Below are positions 58,291-64,000 of a stretch of 64,000 nt of DNA, one piece after another. Source of the DNA: an uncultured Prevotellaceae bacterium (GTDB taxonomy: Bacteria > Bacteroidota > Bacteroidia > Bacteroidales > Bacteroidaceae). Made by a program: the position numbers and the translations under genes. Location: the NCBI GenBank assembly GCA_900315105.1, contig OMXX01000013.1:1-64000 (forward strand). The letters are read 5' to 3'. The notes below the pieces were generated by a model. The model ran no database searches and was not told where the DNA came from. It saw only the letters and a program-made list of their open reading frames with translations. Position 1 is the stretch's first letter. Each line of letters opens with the position of its first letter.

Positions 58291-58911
58291 TTAATTTTCT
58301 TCAATTAGCGTTTCATTAATAAGCTCTGCCTTGGCAATTTCAACCTGCTCACGCATCCTGTTGATGAAAGCCTGCTTCTCGAGCCTTGCAATCAAAGCAA
58401 GATCCTCTGGTGTATCAATCAGGTTCTCAGGCCTTGTGATGGGGACATCATTCTCTGAAAGCATCATCTCCTCATCATATTGCTCTATAGGCATAGCATT
58501 CTCTTTAGGTTGTATTTGCTTTGGCTCTTGCACGACAGGCTCTTCCGCCTTAACGCTTCTGACAGAAGTCCTTACTTGCTGTTTTCTATCAACAACAGCC
58601 ACATAAGGTTCAGGCTTAGCTACTTCATTCTTTATACTTTCAACTTTACTCTTTACACTTTCATCTTTCAACTTTACACTTTCAACTTTAGCCCTTGCCT
58701 TATCTTCCGACTGCTCAGGAGGCATAAGGAACAATCCTATGATACCAGCCACACAGGCAGCGGCGAGCCAAGGCAACAGACGCACCTTGCGAGGACGAAC
58801 TTCAGCCTTTGCTTTAGCTATGACCTCGTCCTTCAACTTATCAGAAGCGTGAAACTCACATTGTGGCTTCAGCAACTGCTCAAGATCTTCCATGTCGTTA
58901 AACTCTTTCAT
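58291..58911 (-). CDS. putative anti-sigma factor (single-pass membrane protein)
   Basis: 206 residues from the ATG at 58911 (MKEFNDMEDLEQLLKPQCEF), 4 nt after the sigma stop; the frame is open to 58935 within the sigma gene. The short cytoplasmic N-terminal part (about 1-43) is followed by one membrane helix (LLPWLAAACVAGIIGLFLMP, about 44-63). A Lys/Glu/Val-rich periplasmic tail runs to the end, with the repeated low-complexity style KVESVKLKDESVKSKVESIK. There is no classical zinc anti-sigma HxxxCxxC motif; the role is inferred from topology and position. Confidence 0.7.
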   Translation of the reverse strand: MKEFNDMEDLEQLLKPQCEFHASDKLKDEVIAKAKAEVRPRKVRLLPWLAAACVAGIIGLFLMPPEQSEDKARAKVESVKLKDESVKSKVESIKNEVAKPEPYVAVVDRKQQVRTSVRSVKAEEPVVQEPKQIQPKENAMPIEQYDEEMMLSENDVPITRPENLIDTPEDLALIARLEKQAFINRMREQVEIAKAELINETLIEEN

Positions 58912-58915
58912 ATTA

Positions 58916-59422
58916 TTACTCCTTTTGCTTTGCAACTTTTTCCTTGAGGGCTGTTATTGCGTATCTATATCGCGATTTAACCGTTGCCTCTGGAATATTT
59001 TGTAACTCACCTATCTGCTTAAACGTAAGACCATCATAGCATTTCAGCCGTAAGGTCTCTGCCTGCTCCGGAGGGAGGTCGTCAAGCAGCTTGTTTATTC
59101 TCATGAACTCCTCGTGAATCTGCCTGTCACTATCATCTACCGAGACCTGCAAGGCATCATCAATCGGAATCGTCGTCTGTCGTTTTCGTCGGAAATGATC
59201 TTGACACGCATTACTGATGCTTCTTATCAGATAACTCTCAACATCATCAACACCACCCGACTTCTGCATTGCCCTGAACAGTTTCAGCAGCACTTCCTGT
59301 ACCAAGTCCTCGGCGTCCTCACGCCGTCCAATGCGCATATAAGCAAAACGGAACAGCCAGTCTTGCCGCTCTGCGACAATCCTTTCCAATTCAATTATGT
59401 TCTGTTCCGTCTCTTTGTTCAT
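58916..59422 (-). CDS. ECF RNA polymerase sigma factor
   Basis: 168 residues with both ECF regions. Region 2 is WLFRFAYMRIGRREDAEDLVQEVLLKLFRA (about 23-52). Region 4 is LPPEQAETLRLKCYDGLTFKQIGELQNIPE with ATVKSRYRYAI (about 116-155). It directs RNA polymerase to envelope-stress or nutrient genes. First gene of a three-gene minus-strand operon. The upstream 60 nt (59430-59485) are a simple repeat of TCTAAGGGCTAAAG type and I could not identify a promoter. Confidence 0.93.
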   Translation of the reverse strand: MNKETEQNIIELERIVAERQDWLFRFAYMRIGRREDAEDLVQEVLLKLFRAMQKSGGVDDVESYLIRSISNACQDHFRRKRQTTIPIDDALQVSVDDSDRQIHEEFMRINKLLDDLPPEQAETLRLKCYDGLTFKQIGELQNIPEATVKSRYRYAITALKEKVAKQKE

Positions 59423-59429
59423 GTATTTT

Positions 59430-59485
59430 TGTCTAAAGTCTAAGGACTAAGGGCTAAAGTCTAAGGGCTAAAGTCTAAAGCCTTT
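59430..59485. repeat. simple CTAAAGT/CTAAGGG tandem run
   Basis: GTCTAAGGGCTAAA-type heptamer-like units are repeated immediately upstream of the ECF sigma gene. Similar ATTAAAGATTAAGGATTAAAG runs precede the DUF1573 gene (35823-35850). Confidence 0.6.
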
Positions 59486-59489
59486 TAGC

Positions 59490-59560
59490 ATTCCGGCTCC
59501 CTCTCTACGGGAGAGGGCGGGGGGAGAGGCCGTCCCCCTCCCCATGTGGAGGAAACCTAT
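59490..59560. repeat. degenerate CCCTCTCC-family repeat
   Basis: GGCTCCCTCTCTACGGGAGA, GGGCGGGGGGAGAGG, CCGTCCCCCTCCCC and CATGTGGAGGAAACC segments resemble a rearranged copy of the repeat at 35741 and 53881. It lies in the sigma/thioredoxin-like gap. Confidence 0.5.
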
Positions 59561-59675
59561 CAAGATTTCAGGGTGTATAGCAAAGAGAATAAAATGAATA
59601 AAAGTACGTTGTTTAACTTAAATTGAATTTAAAGCCCTTCACTCTGACTGGTTCCCTCCACATAGGGAGAGCTAT

Positions 59676-60785
59676 CTACATCTTCAAATCGAAATACCAC
59701 TCCATCTTATCTTTGAGTTCATCATAATCGCCGAAACCCAATATCGTTCCCTGTGATGAGATAAACACATAGGGGAACAAGGTAGTATATTCCATCATAA
59801 CTGCGATACTTCTCTTATAGTCGTTCCATTCATTCCATTTGTCGTGTGGAAACTGGCCACTCATCCATGCATCCTTCGAGTCGCAATTCACAGTCACTAT
59901 GTCAATACGGTCCGAATATTTCTGGTATAGTTCGTTGAGCACATCCTCCGGACGGGATCTCATCATGTCCTTGTCCTCCTTGCTACAAAACTCCAACAGC
60001 TTATACTTGCCATTACCTTTAAGCTCAGTCAGATGATGCTCCTTACCATTATGGTCATATAGCTTGAAGTCAACCATCTCATCATTCACATTCAGCACTT
60101 TATTAGTATAAAGGTCCTGAAACTCGCCCAACCTGTTCAAAGGCAGCTTGATACACAACTCGCCAACCTTCTTCTTACAGTCAGCCAATCGCTGATCATC
60201 GTCGTTGGTCCTCACCATCCTGAAAAGCCTTCTCAGTTCTTCCATATAGTACCTACCATAAGGCCTATTCTTCATAAACTCGCACATCGAGTTTATATAG
60301 AAACGCTCTTGAGCATATACATCTTTTCTTTCATTTACCTCTCCGCGCTTCACTTCTTTCTCATATTCTTTTTCGATAGCCTCTCTACGATCGTTGAACG
60401 CATTCTTTTCTACATTCATCGGATTATCGTTCTCAACCCTCCAACGGCTACAAAGACGGGTATTGCCGGTAATCTTTGTAGTTCCGGGTGCTGTTCTGAC
60501 AACAAGCTCTTCCTTGTCATCTCCCAGGGTAATGAGATATTTCGCATTCTGATTTATCTTCTTCTTAAAACTGAACATACCATTGACAATTTCCGCAACA
60601 GCCTCTCCGATATAGTCACCATTCTCAGGATACCAGAAATATACAACCGTACCGTCAGGCACGTCTTTTATATTGCCGTTGAAAACAGCAATACCACTAC
60701 CCTCACCATCTGGAGCAGCCAGACTTTGCGCTTTAGAGCTCATTGCGCAAATCATTAGTAATATGGAAAATACCACTTTTCTCAT
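59676..60785 (-). CDS. secreted thioredoxin-fold protein with degenerate active site
   Basis: 369 residues. Signal peptide 1-19 (ending MSSKAQ), a DUF4369-like N-terminal beta domain (about 30-125: FNGNIKDVPDGTVVYFWYPE), a helical linker (about 130-220), and a C-terminal AhpC/TlpA-like thioredoxin fold (about 235-365). Where a TlpA protein would have WCxxC, this one reads LLEFCSKEDKDMM with a single Cys, so disulfide chemistry by a CxxC pair is not possible. -7 TAATTTTG box at 60837-60830 on the minus strand. Close to the ECF operon but 253 nt upstream of it. Confidence 0.82.
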   Translation of the reverse strand: MRKVVFSILLMICAMSSKAQSLAAPDGEGSGIAVFNGNIKDVPDGTVVYFWYPENGDYIGEAVAEIVNGMFSFKKKINQNAKYLITLGDDKEELVVRTAPGTTKITGNTRLCSRWRVENDNPMNVEKNAFNDRREAIEKEYEKEVKRGEVNERKDVYAQERFYINSMCEFMKNRPYGRYYMEELRRLFRMVRTNDDDQRLADCKKKVGELCIKLPLNRLGEFQDLYTNKVLNVNDEMVDFKLYDHNGKEHHLTELKGNGKYKLLEFCSKEDKDMMRSRPEDVLNELYQKYSDRIDIVTVNCDSKDAWMSGQFPHDKWNEWNDYKRSIAVMMEYTTLFPYVFISSQGTILGFGDYDELKDKMEWYFDLKM

Positions 60786-61006
60786 AATCTATTTTCGTAA
60801 TTAATTACACGTTTCTATAAGTAAAGACGCAAAATTAAGAAAAAAGATTTAAAGATTTCAATTTTTTTTCACTTTTTTCTTATGTGGCTACGCTTGGCTA
60901 CACAAATCATCATGAATTGCCACGACTTGCGTAGTCAATTTAGCAGCTTGCTGTTGTATAGACAATTATTCGCAAAGCCGTAGATCTTTCGCTTTGGGTA
61001 GGTAGT

Positions 61007-61185
61007 AAATACCATTAAAATACCATATAAATACCATTTAAATACCATTAAGATACCATAGTTAATGGTAATATTATGGTATTATTATGGTAATATAATG
61101 GTAATATAATGGTATTATAATGGTATTATCATCGAGTTTGGTTCGGAGGCAAAAGGGAGGAGAACAGGAGGTAGAAGGAAGGGAA
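61007..61185. repeat. 11-nt-period inverted array, locus 5 (most regular)
   Basis: ATACCAT occurs at 61009, 61020, 61031, 61042 and 61053, all exactly 11 nt apart. It then flips to ATGGTA at 61065, 61076, 61087, 61098, 61109 and 61120, again 11 nt apart. ATCG at 61131 is a degenerate unit, and GGAGG-type purine units follow at 61145, 61156 and 61167. The two halves can pair over ~55 bp as one long hairpin. It lies in the divergent gap between the thioredoxin-like and nuclease genes. Confidence 0.92.
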
Positions 61186-61349
61186 AGCTACATATTTTTT
61201 CTGTTTTTTCGCTATTTACAACTTTTTTAAACCTTGAAAAGGTTATTATGATACTATATCCTGATTCTAATAGAATCAACGACAAAAAAAGCCTCCCAAA
61301 CATCATATAGAACGTTATCCCTTAGTAATTATTCAACAATATCAAGTAA

Positions 61350-61398
61350 GACATTCCATCTCTACTTCATAAAAACTATGAAGTAGAGATGGAGTGTC
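61350..61398. repeat. 21-bp inverted repeat with 7-nt loop
   Basis: GACATTCCATCTCTACTTCAT-type arm (61350-61370) pairs with 61378-61398 with one wobble. No T-run follows, so it is not a typical terminator. It lies 170 nt upstream of the nuclease gene. Confidence 0.8.
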
Positions 61399-61495
61399 AT
61401 CCCCAAAATTCCGAAAGGAAAACTATAGAAAACGAGTTTTGTTTAGAGTTCAAAAGTAAAGATTTCAGAATTCATATGTTTTTTCGAACAAAATA

Positions 61496-61527
61496 TTTGG
61501 AAGTTTCAAAAATATTGTTTACTTTTG
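61496..61527 (+). promoter_or_regulatory. promoter for the nuclease/channel pair
   Basis: -33 TTTG (61496-61499), 20-nt spacer, -7 TACTTTTG (61520-61527); ~35-nt leader. Confidence 0.78.
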
Positions 61528-61567
61528 CAAACATCATTTTTAACCTGAAAACCTAATAAAAATAATT

Positions 61568-62662
61568 ATGGATTTTAAAGATCAAATACGCCAACTTGCA
61601 GAACGAATAGCTTCCATGAAGGAGCAAATCAAAACAGAAGAAGCGACAAAGAATGCGTTTATTATGCCTTTCATTCAGATTTTAGGCTATGATGTTTTCA
61701 ATCCTTTGGAAGTTGTACCTGAAATGGATTGCGATATATCCAAGAAAAAAGGCGAAAAGATAGACTATGCCATCATGAAAGACGGAGAGCCTATCATGCT
61801 GATTGAATGCAAACATTGGGAGCAGAATCTTGATCTTCACGATAACCAGTTGAAACGATACTATGTTGCATCAAAGGCAAAATTCGGTGTTCTTACAAAC
61901 GGAATCAAATATCGTTTTTATGCAGATTTAATCAAGGAGAACATTATGGATGATGTTCCTTTCCTTGAGTTTGATTTTGAGAATATCCGCGAACCACAAA
62001 TAGAAGATGTAAAGAAGTTTCACAAATCATATTTCGACCTAGACAACATTCTAAGTAGTGCTAACGAGTTGAAATACATGTCTGAAATAAAAAAACTTAT
62101 CCGCGCAGAATTTTCTCAACCTTCTGCTGATTTGGTTAAGTTTTTTACAAAGCGTGTCTATGACGGTGTTGCTACCCAAAAAGTTCTTGACCAATTTAGT
62201 GATATAGTAAAACGGGCTCTCAATAGCCACATCAATGATGTGATGAGTGAAAAACTAGGCATCGCAATAAAGGCTACCGAGGATGCAGGAGCACCTAAAA
62301 CCATCACGACGCCTCAGACAGAAGCCACAGAAGAACAAACTACTGAAGAGGTTGAAACGAAAGATTCAAAGATTGTTACTACTGATGAAGAAATCGAGGG
62401 TTTCTACATAGTAAAAAGTATTGCACGAGAAGTTCTGGCTGCAGATCGTATCACACATCGTGACTCACAATCATATTTCGCAATATTTGCAGACGATAAT
62501 AATCGCCGCCCTATATGTCGTCTGAAATTCAATAGTGCTACCCACAAACGCATTAGTTTCATAGATGACAACAAGCAGGAAATCTCCTATGATATAGAAT
62601 GCCTTGATGACATTTTCAACTATCGTAAAGACATTCTGGAGGCTGCAAAGAAATACGTCTAA
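61568..62662 (+). CDS. stand-alone HsdR-N/COG4748-type PD-(D/E)XK nuclease-like protein
   Basis: 364 residues. The N-terminal ~160 residues match the type I restriction R-subunit N-terminal nuclease fold. TKNAFIMPFIQILGYDVFNP is followed by the catalytic series Glu/Asp in KKKGEKIDYAIMKDG and ECK in IMLIECKHWEQNL (about residues 60-85), then QLKRYYVASKAKFGVLTNG. There is no helicase, methylase or specificity subunit nearby. A linker rich in Thr/Glu (about 235-275) leads to a second small domain (about 280-364). An ion-channel gene follows after 17 nt. Defence or DNA-repair role is inferred. Confidence 0.85.
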   Translation: MDFKDQIRQLAERIASMKEQIKTEEATKNAFIMPFIQILGYDVFNPLEVVPEMDCDISKKKGEKIDYAIMKDGEPIMLIECKHWEQNLDLHDNQLKRYYVASKAKFGVLTNGIKYRFYADLIKENIMDDVPFLEFDFENIREPQIEDVKKFHKSYFDLDNILSSANELKYMSEIKKLIRAEFSQPSADLVKFFTKRVYDGVATQKVLDQFSDIVKRALNSHINDVMSEKLGIAIKATEDAGAPKTITTPQTEATEEQTTEEVETKDSKIVTTDEEIEGFYIVKSIAREVLAADRITHRDSQSYFAIFADDNNRRPICRLKFNSATHKRISFIDDNKQEISYDIECLDDIFNYRKDILEAAKKYV

Positions 62663-62679
62663 CAAATAAATGTAAGATT

Positions 62680-63432
62680 TTGCTGCACAAAATATTCTTA
62701 AACGACATTATAATGCTTGCGTTGGTAATAATCAACACAAGCATTATGTATATTGGCGGTTTCTATAACGAATCGTATATATTCGTTGTGTTGGATAGCA
62801 TTTTCACTTTGCTATTTCTAACAGAGGCTATAGTCAAGATCAGAACACTTGGATGGAAAGGCTATTGGGCTGACGGATGGAATAAGTTTGATTTCATCCT
62901 TGTAATATGCGCCATACCATCTTTAATGAATCTTGTCACAGATACAGTATTATCCACGAATATCCTATTGTCCTTTAGAACATTTCGAGCTTTCAAGTCT
63001 TTCCGTCTTTTTCAATTCATTCCTAACATCGATTATTTGATAAGAGGTGTAAAACTCGCGTGCAAAGCTTCATTTGTTGTGGTAATAGCTTTCCTGATAC
63101 TACTTTTGGTGTTCAGTATTTTAACTTCTACGATATTCGGAAACATCGCTCCTGAATATTTTGGAGACCCAGCAACTGCAACTTATTCCATTTTTAGATT
63201 ATTTACGATTGAAGGATGGTACGAAATGCCTGATGCTATTGCCAAAAACAGCCAAGAAGGAATGAGTACCTTTGCTAAGGTGTATTTTTCGTTTCTACTA
63301 TTTGCTGGTGGAATAATCGGCATGAGTCTTGTTAATAGTATTTTCGTTGACGCAATGGCACAAGACAACAACGATGAAGTTATTAATAAACTCAAAGAAA
63401 TCGAGAAAAAGATAGATGAAATGAAGAATTAG
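62680..63432 (+). CDS. single-domain voltage-gated-like ion channel (Ion_trans)
   Basis: About 250 residues from a TTG at 62680; the first ATG (62713) would cut into the first helix. Six membrane helices. S4 carries spaced basic residues in SFRTFRAFKSFRLFQFIPNI (about residues 102-121). The pore-loop filter region is FTIEGWYEMPDA (about residue 180), resembling the TLESW filter of bacterial sodium channels. The C-terminus is a short coiled coil (NDEVINKLKEIEKKIDEMKN) as in tetrameric BacNav channels. Ion selectivity is not certain. Probably co-transcribed with the nuclease gene. Confidence 0.85.
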   Translation: MLHKIFLNDIIMLALVIINTSIMYIGGFYNESYIFVVLDSIFTLLFLTEAIVKIRTLGWKGYWADGWNKFDFILVICAIPSLMNLVTDTVLSTNILLSFRTFRAFKSFRLFQFIPNIDYLIRGVKLACKASFVVVIAFLILLLVFSILTSTIFGNIAPEYFGDPATATYSIFRLFTIEGWYEMPDAIAKNSQEGMSTFAKVYFSFLLFAGGIIGMSLVNSIFVDAMAQDNNDEVINKLKEIEKKIDEMKN

Positions 63433-63565
63433 CTAATAACAACGTAACGATTTCTCTTTATATAAAAAAGGAGATTATGACTTTGCATTCTCCTACAAAA
63501 ATTGCAAAGTGATTATTGCAAAGTAAAAGTTTTTTTACCGTTTTGAGGATTTTTTCAAATGAAAA

Positions 63566-63597
63566 CTTGGTTATCCGCAATTAAAATGCTAACTTTG
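63566..63597 (+). promoter_or_regulatory. promoter for fba
   Basis: -7 TAACTTTG (63590-63597); imperfect -33 CTTG (63566-63569) at 20-nt spacing. The 63433-63565 part of the gap shows nothing clear. Confidence 0.65.
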
Positions 63598-63690
63598 CAT
63601 TTGCAAAATCCAAAACCATGCACCAGCCTTGGGGCTGACATGCACTTTTTGCTTCATGCGAGGATGCTCTTTACATTGCATTCCGTAATT
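63598..63690 (+). ncRNA. recurrent structured leader motif, copy B (fba)
   Basis: Starts after the -7 box. TGCA (63619-63622)/TGCA (63641-63644) enclose the perfect CAGCC (63624-63628)/GGCTG (63633-63637) stem. The hairpin CTTC/GAGG (63652-63663) and an ATTGCAT end follow. Compared with copy A, both arms of the closing stem changed together (TGCG/CGCA to TGCA/TGCA), and CAGCC/GGTTG became CAGCC/GGCTG, which supports a real RNA structure. About 90 nt of A/T-rich sequence follow before the ATG. Confidence 0.65.
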
Positions 63691-63778
63691 GAGAGACTAT
63701 GCTGAGATTAACGCAGAAGTCCAGAAAAAAGGATAATATTAAAATTTAGTTTTTCAAAATAATATTTTTAAAGTAACT

Positions 63779-64000
63779 ATGGTAAATTACAAAGATCTCG
63801 GCCTCGTAAACACCCGTGAGATGTTTAAGCGCGCCATTGCTGGTGGTTACGCAATCCCAGCTTTCAACTTCAACACAATGGAGCAGATGCAGGCTATCGT
63901 TATGGCTGCAGTAGAGACAAAGTCACCTGTCATCATGCAGGTTTCTAAGGGTGCTCGTAACTATGCTAACGGCACTATCCTCCGTAACCTCGCTAAGGGT
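63779..64000 (+). CDS. fba: class II fructose-bisphosphate aldolase, 5' part only
   Basis: 74 codons before the window ends. MVNYKDLGLVNTREMFKRAI is followed by AGGYAIPAFNFNTMEQMQAI and SPVIMQVSKGARNYANGTIL, the N-terminal signature of zinc-dependent class II aldolases. It catalyses the reversible split of fructose-1,6-bisphosphate in glycolysis. The zinc-binding His residues lie beyond the edge. Preceded by a structured leader. Confidence 0.93.
   Translation, partial: MVNYKDLGLVNTREMFKRAIAGGYAIPAFNFNTMEQMQAIVMAAVETKSPVIMQVSKGARNYANGTILRNLAKG

Noticed and set aside
61007..61185. CRISPR array
   Set aside because: Repeats are 11 nt, contiguous, and flip orientation midway; there are no ~30-nt unique spacers and no cas genes.

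Overview
The window looks like a chromosomal segment of a Bacteroidales bacterium, most likely Prevotella or a close relative. The evidence is a complete type IX secretion core (porP-gldK-gldL-gldM-gldN), a BspA-like leucine-rich-repeat surface protein, a Bacteroidetes alpha-2-macroglobulin, DUF1573 and PorT-like proteins, and many promoters of the Bacteroidetes form TTTG-N19/20-TAnnTTTG. Shine-Dalgarno sequences are weak throughout. No rRNA, tRNA, CRISPR array, transposase or prophage gene was seen. The last gene (class II aldolase) runs off the right edge.

Layout. (1) 317-16149, minus strand: fourteen tightly packed or overlapping genes that could be one 16-kb transcription unit. It starts with a MATE exporter, a cytidylate-kinase-like protein and PurT, and continues into envelope glycan genes: a phosphoethanolamine transferase, two acyltransferases, a UbiA-family prenyltransferase with a HAD phosphatase, two paralogous multi-pass membrane proteins, three glycosyltransferases and a flippase. 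(2) 16379-19245, plus: xseA-xseB and ilvE. (3) 19712-24635, plus: two units that each pair a secreted protein ending in a type IX-like C-terminal tail with a ~50-residue peptide gene, each closed by a hairpin. (4) 24941-42319, plus: trmB-topB, a beta-barrel protein, mrp-alpha-2-macroglobulin, DUF1573-meaB, ispH-cmk and a helix-hairpin-helix protein. (5) 42507-52883, plus: an OmpA protein, the type IX secretion operon, a PorT-like barrel and priA. (6) 53111-60785, mostly minus: a TPR/response-regulator/AraC sensor without a visible kinase ATPase domain, a structured non-coding region, a lipoprotein gene, an ECF sigma/putative anti-sigma/secreted-protein operon and a thioredoxin-fold protein. 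(7) 61568-64000, plus: a lone HsdR-N-type nuclease with a single-domain voltage-gated-like ion channel, then fba.

How it fits together. The type IX core would export proteins whose C-terminal tails resemble type IX sorting domains, and the two region-3 proteins are candidate cargo. The left cluster would build and decorate a surface glycan, possibly using polyprenyl-phosphate-linked pentose.

The most unusual signals are non-coding. Five intergenic loci carry short degenerate units at an exact 11-nt period, running in one orientation and then as the reverse complement. A ~90-nt structured leader motif recurs behind four Bacteroidetes-type promoters: MATE operon, trmB, fba, and one with no gene. 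A GC-rich repeat seen between two genes also lies in frame inside the sensor gene, between its HisKA and receiver domains, where the ATPase domain would be expected.
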